A DNA stretch of 16,556 nt from Selenomonadales bacterium (GCA_017390595.1 JAFPBC010000073.1:1-16556), one strand, 5' to 3'; positions 1-7,082 are shown, counted from the stretch's first letter. Made by a program: numbers and translations. The notes: generated from the sequence alone by a model not told the origin.

Positions 1-23
1 TACGGTGCTTCTGTCGGCAAATA

Positions 24-60
24 AAAAAGTAGCGAAAACCTCGTGTTTTCGCTACTTTTT
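24..60 (+). terminator. Rho-independent terminator-like hairpin before the DMT exporter
   Basis: A perfect 16-bp stem (24-39 with 45-60) closes a 5-nt loop (CTCGT) and ends in five Ts; the opposite arm begins with five As, so it could work in both directions. It most simply ends a gene left of the window. It lies only 21 nt before the start codon of the exporter at 82, so it may also sit in that gene's leader. Confidence 0.85.
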
Positions 61-81
61 GATACGAAGGAAGGGAATCAC

Positions 82-957
82 ATGAAGCCGTCTGTTTTGG
101 GCGCTATCTATCTTGCGGGTGCCGCCTCTATTTGGGGGAGCGTATATGTTGTCAGCAAATACCTGATGGAGACGGTCGAACCGCTTGTTCTCATTTGGCT
201 GAGATATCTGATCGCGATATTGTTTCTCGGTGGTGCTGTGCTGGTGAAGAGAATCCCGCTTGCTGTTGCGAAACGGGATATCAAGTGGATCGTTGCTGTC
301 GGAACGATCGGCTACTTTTTATCTATCTGGACGCAATTCGTGGGTACACAGCTTTCCACCGCGCAGATGGGAGCCGTCATCACGTCGGCTGTGCCTGCGT
401 TCATGGTCATCTTTGCATTTTTTATTCTGCGAGAGAAGATAACGATGCGCAAAGCGACTGCTGTCATTTTATCGACTTTGGGTGTGCTTCTTGTTATCGG
501 ATTCGATACACAAACGACAACGATACAGCTCGGTGGTATGATACTCTTTTTTGCCGCGTTGACATGGGCGCTCATGTCCGTTCTGGTAAAAAAGATACCG
601 CCCCATTATTCGCAAGCTGTACTTACGATGTATGAACTAATGCTTGCATCGCTTATCATGACACCGCTCGTCTGGCAGAGTGTGACGCTCGAGTATGCCG
701 TAGACCTTTTGACATCACCGCTCGGTGGTTGGATATGGTATCTGGGTGTTGTTGCGACTGCTGTTGCATTCTATCTGTGGAACGAGGGACTCAGGCTCAG
801 TGCTGTCGGAAGCGGGAGCATCTATTTCTTTTTCCAACCGCTCGTCGGAGCTTTCCTCGGATGGCTGTTCCTCGGTGAGACGATAGGACTTGGATTTTTC
901 TGTGGGATGATACTTATTTTTGCAGGCGTATACATCGTTATGCGAGAAGATTCTTGA
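82..957 (+). CDS. EamA/DMT-family membrane transporter (RhaT/YdcZ-like permease)
   Basis: A 291-residue integral membrane protein of the drug/metabolite transporter superfamily, expected to export or import a small metabolite across the cytoplasmic membrane; the substrate cannot be told from sequence. The chain is almost entirely hydrophobic with about ten predicted membrane helices in two EamA halves: the first begins GAIYLAGAASIWGS, the second starts near residue 150 with LGGMILFFAALTWALMSVLV, and the last helix is FFCGMILIFAGVYIVM. The length matches the usual 280-310 residues. I chose the ATG at 82 because it follows GGAAGGG at a good distance. The GTG at 43 lies inside the hairpin loop and would add 13 non-family residues. 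It is a single gene facing the aldolase, separated by a shared bidirectional terminator. The family call is firm, the specific transport role unknown. Confidence 0.9.
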   Translation: MKPSVLGAIYLAGAASIWGSVYVVSKYLMETVEPLVLIWLRYLIAILFLGGAVLVKRIPLAVAKRDIKWIVAVGTIGYFLSIWTQFVGTQLSTAQMGAVITSAVPAFMVIFAFFILREKITMRKATAVILSTLGVLLVIGFDTQTTTIQLGGMILFFAALTWALMSVLVKKIPPHYSQAVLTMYELMLASLIMTPLVWQSVTLEYAVDLLTSPLGGWIWYLGVVATAVAFYLWNEGLRLSAVGSGSIYFFFQPLVGAFLGWLFLGETIGLGFFCGMILIFAGVYIVMREDS

Positions 958-967
958 CAGGCAAATA

Positions 968-997
968 AAAAAGACGCTCGATGAAGAGCGTCTTTTT
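968..997. terminator. Bidirectional terminator between the exporter and aldolase
   Basis: A 12-bp stem (968-979 with 986-997) closes a GATGAA loop. The left arm begins with five As and the right arm ends with five Ts, so it ends transcripts of both the convergent + strand exporter and the - strand aldolase, whose stop codon is at 1008. Confidence 0.9.
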
Positions 998-1007
998 ATA
1001 TTTGTAC

Positions 1008-1937
1008 TTATGCGCGACCGCTGCAGTTGAGTACGTTTTTGATTTTGTGCTGAACCATAGCCTGGATAGCTTCGCGAGCCGGTTTGAGGTACTGTCTCGG
1101 GTCGAAGTGTTCCGGATTCGTCATGAAGTGTTCACGGATCGAAGCCGTCATTGCAAGACGAAGGTCAGTGTCGATGTTGATTTTGCAAACGCCGAGTTTA
1201 CCTGCTTGGAGAAGCATGTCTTCCGGTACACCCTGTGCGCCTTTGAGCTGACCGCCGAACTGGTTGCATTTTGCTACGAATTCAGGAAGGACCGTCGATG
1301 CGCCGTGGAGTACGAGCGGGAAGTTCGGAAGCATGTTGCTGATTTTTTCGAGGCGAGCGAAGTCGAGGGACGGTTCGCCTGCGAATTTGTATGCGCCATG
1401 GCTCGTGCCGATAGCGATAGCGAGCGAGTCAACGCCCGTGCGTTCTACGAATTCAACAGCCTGATCCGGATCCGTGTAGGAAGCGTCTTTTGCAGCAACT
1501 TTAACAGCATCTTCAACGCCTGCGAGTCTGCCGAGCTCTGCTTCGACAACAACACCGCGTTCGTGCGCGTATTCTACAACGCGACGAGTCAATTCGATAT
1601 TTTCTTCGAACGGGAATTTGGAACCGTCGATCATAACGGAGGAGAAACCACCGTCGATGCAGGATTTACAAATTTCGAAATCTTCGCCGTGGTCGAGGTG
1701 GAGACAAATGTCAAGACCCGAATCTTCCATAGCAGCTTCAACGAGTTTCATCAAATAGATATGTTTTGCGTATTTACGTGCGCCTGCCGATACCTGAAGA
1801 ATAAGCGGTGCTTTTTCTACTTTCGCAGCGTCAACGATACCCTGAACGATCTCCATGTTGTTTACGTTGAAGGCACCTACTGCGTATTTGCCTTCATAGG
1901 CTTTTTGGAACATCTCTTTGGAAGTAACTAATGCCAT
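1008..1937 (-). CDS. fba: Class II fructose-1,6-bisphosphate aldolase
   Basis: A cytoplasmic zinc-dependent aldolase that cleaves fructose 1,6-bisphosphate to dihydroxyacetone phosphate and glyceraldehyde 3-phosphate in glycolysis, or runs in reverse in gluconeogenesis. The 309-residue length is normal for the short class II (FbaA/FbaB, tagatose-aldolase-like) group. Visible signatures are the catalytic Asp82 and zinc ligand His83 in HLDHGE, Glu134 in VEAELG, His180 in GTSHGAYKF and His211 in LHGAS. The GTSHGAYK loop and the NIDTDLR phosphate-site segment are typical. The start at 1937 is supported by six consecutive Gs eight nucleotides upstream. A tagatose-bisphosphate aldolase cannot be fully excluded, but no galactitol or tagatose genes are nearby, so the glycolytic role is preferred. 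It has its own likely promoter at 1985-1990, downstream of the pseudouridine synthase gene. Confidence 0.95.
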   Translation of the reverse strand: MALVTSKEMFQKAYEGKYAVGAFNVNNMEIVQGIVDAAKVEKAPLILQVSAGARKYAKHIYLMKLVEAAMEDSGLDICLHLDHGEDFEICKSCIDGGFSSVMIDGSKFPFEENIELTRRVVEYAHERGVVVEAELGRLAGVEDAVKVAAKDASYTDPDQAVEFVERTGVDSLAIAIGTSHGAYKFAGEPSLDFARLEKISNMLPNFPLVLHGASTVLPEFVAKCNQFGGQLKGAQGVPEDMLLQAGKLGVCKINIDTDLRLAMTASIREHFMTNPEHFDPRQYLKPAREAIQAMVQHKIKNVLNCSGRA

Positions 1938-1984
1938 GATAAAAACCCCCCGTGTATTATTAATAAAATTTTGTGCTTGTAATT

Positions 1985-2012
1985 ATTATATCACGAAAAA
2001 AATTACAATGCA
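1985..2012 (-). promoter_or_regulatory. Likely promoter of the aldolase gene
   Basis: On the - strand a perfect TATAAT (1985-1990) lies about 47 nt upstream of the aldolase ATG. A weak -35 candidate, TGCATT (2007-2012), sits 16 nt further upstream. The -10 is convincing, the -35 is not. No terminator is visible between the pseudouridine synthase stop (2031) and this promoter, so read-through may contribute. Confidence 0.5.
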
Positions 2013-2030
2013 CTATGTATACAAAAAGTT

Positions 2031-2903
2031 TTAAATAGTGTAGCACATTAGAAGCCGTGTCATGTCGGTCGGCAGCGGCGACTGGATGCGTATTTCTTGT
2101 TTGGTGATAGGATGGATGAATGTAAGCTGTGCGGAGTGGAGTGCTTGTCTTGAAAAGTCTTGATACGGACTTCCATACAAGTCGTCACCGATGAGCGGAT
2201 GCCCGATCGATGCCATATGGACGCGTATCTGATGTGTGCGACCTGTATGGAGCGTAAGTCTGACAAGTGACATACCATCACGAGAAAGGAGCGTTTCGTA
2301 ATCGGTATGGGCATCTTGTCCGTCGGGGCTTATCGTCCGTTCGATGATACTGCCTTCTTTGCGTGCGATCGGTGTTGTGATAGAACCATGCGGCTTGGTC
2401 GTGCCGTGTACAAGTGCGAGATAAGAACGCTTCATCTGCTGATGATTCTCGGCAGACAGTATCTGCTGGATATGTGCTACCTTAGCGATGGCAAGGATGC
2501 CCGATGTCCCTCTGTCCAATCTGTGGATGGGATGAAACGCGATCGGCAGATTTTTTTGGTTGTAATAGTGTGTGACGATGTTGCCGACTGAGGTACCATC
2601 TTCGCTTACTGTCGGATGAACGAGAACACCGGCAGGCTTATCGATGATAAGCAGAAACTCGTCCTCATAAAGGATACGAAGCGGTCTGGCTGTCGGCGTA
2701 AGATGATTGTCCTCATGCCAAACGAGATGGAGCGTATCACCTGTATGGAGGATCGTTCGTGCTGTCGCAGGTTCTCCGTTGACAGTAACAGTACCTGTCT
2801 GTTTCAGCTTGCGCCAAGCTGTCAGAGAAACGGCGGCACGCCTGCGTAAATATTGCTTGAGGTCAAGGCCATCGTCTTCGCTATGTATGTGAAAGGTAAG
2901 CAT
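2031..2903 (-). CDS. RluA/RluD-family large-ribosomal-subunit pseudouridine synthase
   Basis: This 290-residue cytoplasmic enzyme should isomerise one or more uridines of 23S rRNA (or tRNA) to pseudouridine. Order of domains: an S4-like RNA-binding segment over residues 13-60 (DLKQYLRRR to TGDTLHL), then the catalytic domain from about residue 75. The family signature is HRLDRGTSG, with the catalytic Asp130; the later GRTHQIRVHM and HPLIGDDLYG motifs are also typical. The chosen ATG (2903) follows GAAGGAG at normal spacing; the longer frame to 2966 adds 21 residues unrelated to the family and overlaps the previous gene. It lies 59 nt behind the hypothetical gene at 2963-3394 on the same strand and is probably co-transcribed with it. 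The exact target position (RluD, RluC or RluA type) cannot be assigned by eye. Confidence 0.92.
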   Translation of the reverse strand: MLTFHIHSEDDGLDLKQYLRRRAAVSLTAWRKLKQTGTVTVNGEPATARTILHTGDTLHLVWHEDNHLTPTARPLRILYEDEFLLIIDKPAGVLVHPTVSEDGTSVGNIVTHYYNQKNLPIAFHPIHRLDRGTSGILAIAKVAHIQQILSAENHQQMKRSYLALVHGTTKPHGSITTPIARKEGSIIERTISPDGQDAHTDYETLLSRDGMSLVRLTLHTGRTHQIRVHMASIGHPLIGDDLYGSPYQDFSRQALHSAQLTFIHPITKQEIRIQSPLPTDMTRLLMCYTI

Positions 2904-2962
2904 GCTCTTCTCCTTCATGGAAGTTATACTGATTAGATTCGTTTCGCGAAGGCAAAATCCTG

Positions 2963-3394
2963 TCAAACGGTAAGAAGATGAACGAGCGTAGATAAATGCT
3001 CTTTTTCTTTCGTAAGCGTATCATCTTGGTAGAATCGTCTGCTGTCTCCTGTGCGAGCAAGCGATTCCAAGCGCTCATGACGTAGAAGAAGTGCTTCGAC
3101 AAGCTGAAGGCGGAGCTGACGGCTGACTGATAAGACGGGAGGTGTGGTCGGTGGAACCGAAAAATGCGTACCGATGGTCGCATCATGTAAGCTGATCGTA
3201 TGAAGCAGGTCGAGATAAGCTGAGAGGTGGTCTTGTGCCATATTGTCTAACATGTCTCGTATCTCGCCGTCTGATGATGCGGCACACGTAAGCGAAGAAC
3301 AGAATAGCGAAAGAATGGCAGATGCTTCGTGATGGAGTTTGGCGAGATGGTCGGCATCGACTGCAGGTCGGACAGTACGTGATGTTTTTTTCAT
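2963..3394 (-). CDS. Hypothetical small helical protein, possibly ferritin-like
   Basis: A 143-residue protein I do not recognise. The start follows AAAGGAGA, a strong Shine-Dalgarno site, so it is probably a real gene. After a basic N-terminus it looks all-helical, with one long hydrophobic-patterned helix at residues 14-40, a second at 44-70, a proline-rich turn (VPPTTPPV, 80-87) and two further helices (91-114 and 124-141). The helices carry LHHEAS, QDHLSAYLDLL, RHERLES and KEKEHLSTL, a scatter of Glu/His that could suit a ferritin-like four-helix bundle, but no full ExxH pair set is evident. No signal peptide or membrane segment is seen. It is the first gene of a probable operon with the pseudouridine synthase. 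Fold suggestion is inference only; function unknown. Confidence 0.7.
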   Translation of the reverse strand: MKKTSRTVRPAVDADHLAKLHHEASAILSLFCSSLTCAASSDGEIRDMLDNMAQDHLSAYLDLLHTISLHDATIGTHFSVPPTTPPVLSVSRQLRLQLVEALLLRHERLESLARTGDSRRFYQDDTLTKEKEHLSTLVHLLTV

Positions 3395-3537
3395 AGAACG
3401 TCTCCTTTCACTGAGGTTGGTTACAGTATATGTACGATGTCATATGATTATGTGCGGTGCAGTGACAAAAGAACGTATTGGGGGAGGAAAAACGAAAAAA
3501 AGCACGAATTAAACTAAGATAGATCAAAGAAGGAGTG

Positions 3538-3798
3538 ATGAAAACGGGCAGTGTAACAGAATTGCAAGTAATGGCTTGGGGATTTCTCGTTTGGCTGCTG
3601 CTGGCTCCGCGGCCGCAGAGTGAACAGTATCCGACAACATTGTATGCCTATATGGTCACGTTGGCACTCTGCTTGATCGGAACGGAAAACTTGTGGAGAG
3701 CGATGCCTGTCGCGTTCTATTTTATGATAGGCGGCGCGTTCGCATTTATGTATGTGTTTTTTACGCGGGTCATGGTCATTCGCGTAAGGAAAAGATAG
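3538..3798 (+). CDS. Small hydrophobic membrane protein
   Basis: An 86-residue protein with about three membrane segments (roughly residues 11-23, 36-49 and 57-76) and a basic tail (RVMVIRVRKR) expected on the cytoplasmic side. No family is recognised. The start is uncertain: GAAGGAG ends only two nucleotides before the ATG at 3538, unusually tight, and an in-frame GTG at 3535 overlaps that site; an internal ATG at 3571 would remove ten residues without harming the first helix. It ends 13 nt before the YajQ gene, whose ribosome-binding site lies in the gap, so the two are almost certainly one transcript. It could anchor or partner YajQ at the membrane, but this is only a context guess. Confidence 0.65.
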   Translation: MKTGSVTELQVMAWGFLVWLLLAPRPQSEQYPTTLYAYMVTLALCLIGTENLWRAMPVAFYFMIGGAFAFMYVFFTRVMVIRVRKR

Positions 3799-3811
3799 GA
3801 GGAATATCAAT

Positions 3812-4306
3812 ATGGCAAAAGATTGTTCGTTCGACGTTGTATCCGACGTTGATTTGCAAGAAGTAGACAATGCGGTAAACCAGGCTATCAAAGAGATTGG
3901 TCAGCGATTCGACTTCCGCGGAAGTAAATCGTCGATCACGCTTGAAAAAGACGTGATCAAGCTTGTCAGCGATGACGACTTCAAAATGAAAAACGTAACG
4001 GCTATCCTCGAAGCCAAAATGGTAAAACGCGGTGTCTCGATCAAATGTCTCGACTATGGTAAGATCGAACCTGCATCGCAAGGTACTGTCAAACAGACGG
4101 TAAAATTGAAAAAAGGTATCCAGCAAGACAACGCGAAAAAAGTCGTTGCCGAGATCAAAAAACTGAAACTCAAAGTTCAGACGCAGATCATGGACGACCA
4201 AGTTCGTGTAACGGGCAAAAACAAAGACGACCTTCAGCAAGCGATCGCTGCGCTCAAAGCGATGGACCTCGATATCGACTTGCAGTTCACGAATTTCCGC
4301 TCGTAG
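3812..4306 (+). CDS. yajQ: YajQ-family cyclic-di-GMP/nucleotide-binding protein
   Basis: A 164-residue cytoplasmic protein of the YajQ (UPF0234) family, two alpha/beta RNA-binding-like domains. Members bind nucleic acids or nucleotides, and some bind cyclic di-GMP and act with transcription factors. The family hallmarks are all visible: start MAKDCSFDVVSDVD, NQAIKEIGQRFDFRGSKSSI, the VKRGVSIKCLDYGKIEPAS stretch, the repeated-half VKLKKGIQQDNAKKVVAEIKK, and an end on the LQFTNFRS type. Length is standard. The ATG at 3812 has AGGAGG eight nucleotides upstream. It is the second gene after the small membrane protein and is followed by a shared terminator. Whether this protein binds cyclic di-GMP cannot be judged from the sequence. 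Confidence 0.95.
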   Translation: MAKDCSFDVVSDVDLQEVDNAVNQAIKEIGQRFDFRGSKSSITLEKDVIKLVSDDDFKMKNVTAILEAKMVKRGVSIKCLDYGKIEPASQGTVKQTVKLKKGIQQDNAKKVVAEIKKLKLKVQTQIMDDQVRVTGKNKDDLQQAIAALKAMDLDIDLQFTNFRS

Positions 4307-4315
4307 GAAGAAAAT

Positions 4316-4345
4316 AAAAAGACCACTCAAATGAGTGGTCTTTTT
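4316..4345. terminator. Bidirectional terminator between yajQ and the uracil permease
   Basis: The stem AAAAAGACCACTC (4316-4328) pairs with GAGTGGTCTTTTT (4333-4345) around an AAAT loop. The T tract on either strand allows it to end both convergent units; the permease stop is at 4354. Confidence 0.9.
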
Positions 4346-4353
4346 TGTATGAT

Positions 4354-5598
4354 TTATTTCTTGCCTTGTACCGTCTCAAGGAGTTTGATCGAGAGACTGA
4401 GGATGATGGCGATGACGGTCGCGAGTGCCATGCCGCGGAGGGTGACAGAGCCGAGTGTGATGCTGGCATTGCTGACACCGATGCCGAGTACGACGGAGGT
4501 CAAGATGAGGTTGACAGGTTTGTTGTAATCGACTTTCGATTCGACGAGCATACGGATACCGCTTGCCGCGATAACGCCGAAGAGGAGGAGCGACACACCG
4601 CCCATAACAGGTGTCGGGATGCTCTGGATCGCGGCTGCGAGTTTGCCGACGAACGAGAGGATGATGGCAAATGTTGCGGCACCGCCGATGACCCATACGC
4701 TGAATACCTTGGTGATAGCAAGAACGCCGATGTTTTCGCCGTAGGTCGTGTTCGGTGTCGAGCCGAAGAAGCCCGAGAACATCGTCGAGATACCGTTACC
4801 GAGAAGCGAGCGGTCGAGCCCCGGGTCTTTCGTCAGATCTTTGCCTACGATGTTGCCTGTTACGATCAAGTGGCCGATATGTTCGACGATAACGACGAGT
4901 GCGGCAGGTAAGATGATGGCAATTGCACTAAGATTGAAGGTCGGGGTGTAGATGGTCGGTACAGCGAACCACGGTGCGTTTTGCACAGGTGTCAGATCGA
5001 CCATGCCCATGAAGAAGGCAAGTGCATAACCGCTGATAACGCCGATGAGGATCGGGATGATAGCGAGGAATCCGCGGAAGGCAATGGAACCGACGATCGT
5101 CACGATGAGTGTGAATACCGATACGAAGATGGCGTTCATGTCGATCGTCTCGGTGTTGAGACCTGCCATGCTTGCGGCAGTCGGCATCAATTCAAGCCCG
5201 ATTACGGCAACGATCGCGCCCATTGCGGCGGGCGGGAAGACGACATCTATCCAAGTCGTGCCGACTTTTCGTATCAGTAAGGCGACGAGACAGAATATCG
5301 CACCGACGACGATGAAGCCGCCAAGTGCCGCCTCATAGCCGTACTGTGGCAGTACGAGAAACACGGGCGAGAGAAATGCAAAGCTCGAGCCGAGATATGC
5401 GGGGACTTTTCCTTTACAGATGAAAAGATAAAGAAGCGTTCCGATGCCGTTGAATAAGAGGATCGTCGCGGGATTCACATTGAACAGGATCGGTACGAGG
5501 ACTGTTGCGCCGAACATTGCGAACAGATGCTGCAAGCTGAGCGGGATCGTCTGCATCAGAGGGAGCTTTTGGTCAACAGATATCGTATTGTTATTCAT
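4354..5598 (-). CDS. uraA: Uracil:proton symporter, NCS2 (UraA/PyrP) family
   Basis: A 414-residue cytoplasmic-membrane permease that imports uracil for pyrimidine salvage, with 14 predicted membrane helices in the inverted-repeat NCS2 fold. Residues matching those that bind uracil in the E. coli UraA structure are present at almost the same numbers: Phe73 (GSSFAFLSP), Glu239 and His243 (VIVEHIGHL) and Glu288 (TTYGENIGVLAITKV). The N-terminal PLMQTIPLSLQHLFAMFGATVLVP is typical of uracil rather than xanthine permeases. The start at 5598 has AAAGGAG about nine nucleotides upstream. It is a single gene, divergent from lysC, with a likely promoter at 5632-5661. I see no PyrR-type antiterminator or attenuator in the short leader, so its control is not evident. 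Confidence 0.93.
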   Translation of the reverse strand: MNNNTISVDQKLPLMQTIPLSLQHLFAMFGATVLVPILFNVNPATILLFNGIGTLLYLFICKGKVPAYLGSSFAFLSPVFLVLPQYGYEAALGGFIVVGAIFCLVALLIRKVGTTWIDVVFPPAAMGAIVAVIGLELMPTAASMAGLNTETIDMNAIFVSVFTLIVTIVGSIAFRGFLAIIPILIGVISGYALAFFMGMVDLTPVQNAPWFAVPTIYTPTFNLSAIAIILPAALVVIVEHIGHLIVTGNIVGKDLTKDPGLDRSLLGNGISTMFSGFFGSTPNTTYGENIGVLAITKVFSVWVIGGAATFAIILSFVGKLAAAIQSIPTPVMGGVSLLLFGVIAASGIRMLVESKVDYNKPVNLILTSVVLGIGVSNASITLGSVTLRGMALATVIAIILSLSIKLLETVQGKK

Positions 5599-5631
5599 GC
5601 GTTATAACTCCTTTACAATATATTATTGGAT

Positions 5632-5661
5632 ATCATATCTGTCATAAAGCTATCATAACAA
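5632..5661 (-). promoter_or_regulatory. Candidate promoter of the uracil permease
   Basis: On the - strand TTGTTA (5656-5661) and TATGAT (5632-5637) are separated by 18 nt and lie about 35 nt before the permease start codon. Both hexamers differ slightly from consensus. Confidence 0.5.
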
Positions 5662-5671
5662 GAGTAAAATG

Positions 5672-5688
5672 TCTATATTTGATATAGA
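5672..5688. repeat. Palindrome in the uraA-lysC divergent region
   Basis: A perfect 7-bp inverted repeat, TCTATAT-TTG-ATATAGA, lies 10 bp beyond the -35 of the permease promoter. It has the size of a dimeric regulator site, but its AT-rich content makes chance occurrence quite possible. Confidence 0.35.
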
Positions 5689-5726
5689 AAATATGAAAAA
5701 GTGCAAGAGATGTATACAGGATGCAG

Positions 5727-5760
5727 AAAAACAAGAAAAAACACAAAAAAATGGTAAAAA
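5727..5760. promoter_or_regulatory. Phased A-tracts (probable intrinsic DNA bend) upstream of lysC
   Basis: Four A-tracts of 5-7 nt (5727-5731, 5736-5741, 5745-5751, 5756-5760) have centres about 9.5-10 bp apart, matching the helical repeat, which is known to give static curvature. The tract lies between the permease promoter and lysC. Confidence 0.5.
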
Positions 5761-5845
5761 TCCTTCAACTATAAAAGGATTTTGAGATTTTTGAGCGAAT
5801 GTAAACATGGTAACTCTGATTGTTTTATTGTTTAGGGGGATCGAC

Positions 5846-7072
5846 ATGGCGTTAATAGTTAAAAAATTCGGCGGCAGCTCGGTTGCTACGACCGAGAAGA
5901 TCATGAATGTTGCCAAACGTATTCTGAATGAAAAAAATGAAGATGATAAAATCGTTGTCGTTGTATCGGCAATGGGCGATACAACGGATGAATTGATCAC
6001 ATTGGCAAAGGGTATTGCGAAAGAACCGTACCTCTACACGCGTGAAATGGATATGCTTCTTTCCACGGGCGAACAGGTATCGATCGCACTTCTTGCTATG
6101 GCGTTCAAAACACTCGGTCATGATGCCATCTCGCTTACCGGTCCGCAGGTCGGTATGCGTACGAACAATGTACATACGAAAGGTAAGATCATGGGCATCG
6201 AACCGAAACGTGTATTCGATGAGCTTGAAAAAGGCAAGATCGTTGTCGTTGCAGGCTTCCAGGGTGCGAATGACCTCGGCGATATCACGACGCTCGGTCG
6301 CGGTGGTTCCGACACATCGGCAGTAGCACTTGCAGGTGCGCTCAAAGCAGATGTATGTGAGATTTTCACGGACGTTGACGGTGTATACACGACTGACCCG
6401 CGTGTCGTAAAAGGCGCGCTCAAAATGCAAGAAGTAACGTATCTTGAGATGCTTGAACTTGCAAGACTCGGTGCGGGCGTTATGCAGCCGCGTGCCGTAG
6501 AAATGGGTAAATATTATAACATTCCGATTCATGTTCGCTCGACATTTACGACGGATACGGGAACGATTATTAGGGAGGAATATACGATGGAAGATAAAAA
6601 TCATGCAATTACAGGTGTAGCTCACGATTGTGATGTTGCAAAAATCGCTATTTTGGGTGTGCCGAATACGCCGGGCGTAGCACACAGCATTTTCTCCGCG
6701 CTCGCTGCTGACAATGTTGCAGTAGACATGATCGTACAGAGCATTCGTACGGCAGAAACGAATATCACGGATATGGTATTCACGGTATCTCTTGATGACT
6801 TGGCACAAGCTAAGAAAACGGCAGACGCAGTTGCCCAAAAAATCCATGCAGCAGGCGTAACATATGCTGAAAACGTTGCAAAAGTATCGATCGTCGGTGC
6901 AGGCATGCTCGGCAGCCCGGGTATCGCAGCTAAAATGTTCGGCTCGCTCGCTGAAGCAGGTATCAACATCGAGATCATCAGCACATCCGAGATCAGCATC
7001 TCTTGCTTGGTAGAAGGTACGAAAGTAAAAGAAGCTGTTCAGATCATCCACAAAAACTTCTTTGGCCAATAA
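5846..7072 (+). CDS. lysC: Aspartokinase, alpha subunit (LysC, B. subtilis AKII-like)
   Basis: A 408-residue cytoplasmic enzyme that phosphorylates L-aspartate with ATP, the first step to lysine, diaminopimelate, threonine and methionine. The N-terminal amino-acid kinase domain opens with KKFGGSSV (6-13), contains STGEQVS (73-79), GFQGA (137-141), the GRGGSDTSA segment (151-159) and the TDVDGVYTTDPR loop (175-186). Two ACT domains follow from about residue 265 (ILGVPNTPGVA and SIVGAGMLGSPG with the effector-site NIEIISTSEI). The chosen ATG follows AGGGGG; the upstream ATG at 5807 adds a hydrophobic stretch foreign to the family. Length and architecture match B. subtilis aspartokinase II, 408 residues. 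Codon 248 is a second start (see the beta subunit). A strong terminator follows. Feedback inhibition by lysine is expected from the family, but the effector is not proven here. Confidence 0.96.
   Translation: MALIVKKFGGSSVATTEKIMNVAKRILNEKNEDDKIVVVVSAMGDTTDELITLAKGIAKEPYLYTREMDMLLSTGEQVSIALLAMAFKTLGHDAISLTGPQVGMRTNNVHTKGKIMGIEPKRVFDELEKGKIVVVAGFQGANDLGDITTLGRGGSDTSAVALAGALKADVCEIFTDVDGVYTTDPRVVKGALKMQEVTYLEMLELARLGAGVMQPRAVEMGKYYNIPIHVRSTFTTDTGTIIREEYTMEDKNHAITGVAHDCDVAKIAILGVPNTPGVAHSIFSALAADNVAVDMIVQSIRTAETNITDMVFTVSLDDLAQAKKTADAVAQKIHAAGVTYAENVAKVSIVGAGMLGSPGIAAKMFGSLAEAGINIEIISTSEISISCLVEGTKVKEAVQIIHKNFFGQ
6573..6578 (+). promoter_or_regulatory. Internal ribosome-binding site for the LysC beta subunit
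   Basis: GGGAGG within lysC lies eight nucleotides before the in-frame ATG at 6587, equal to the best intergenic sites in this window. It falls at the junction between the catalytic and the ACT domains, where B. subtilis lysC is known to start its beta subunit. Confidence 0.75.
6587..7072 (+). CDS. lysC: Aspartokinase beta subunit from an in-frame internal start
   Basis: A nested product of 161 residues, starting at Met248 of the alpha chain and sharing its stop. It contains only the two ACT domains. In B. subtilis aspartokinase II the beta subunit (about 160 residues) is made in just this way, forming an alpha2-beta2 enzyme in which beta is the regulatory chain. Here the evidence is the GGGAGG site with ideal spacing, the ATG at the domain boundary and the near-identical predicted length. 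Whether it is produced in this organism is inference. Confidence 0.65.
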   Translation: MEDKNHAITGVAHDCDVAKIAILGVPNTPGVAHSIFSALAADNVAVDMIVQSIRTAETNITDMVFTVSLDDLAQAKKTADAVAQKIHAAGVTYAENVAKVSIVGAGMLGSPGIAAKMFGSLAEAGINIEIISTSEISISCLVEGTKVKEAVQIIHKNFFGQ

Positions 7073-7082
7073 GATAAGCAAC

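Noticed and set aside
43..81. GTG start at 43 giving 13 extra residues on the exporter
   Set aside because: It lies in the terminator loop, has no ribosome-binding site and adds residues not seen in the family; the ATG at 82 follows GGAAGGG.
981..1931. Long + strand open frame across the aldolase gene (316 residues)
   Set aside because: It is the mirror of the aldolase, rich in Phe/Cys/Arg/Val with no family pattern; the - strand protein has all aldolase active-site residues.
5599..5671. PyrR-type attenuator or purine riboswitch before the uracil permease
   Set aside because: Under 50 nt of leader and no terminator/antiterminator hairpins are visible.
5757..5783. Hairpin AAAATCCTT/AAGGATTTT before lysC as a lysine riboswitch or terminator
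   Set aside because: The stem is AT-rich and weak, the T run is interrupted, and the leader is too short and lacks any recognisable L-box core.
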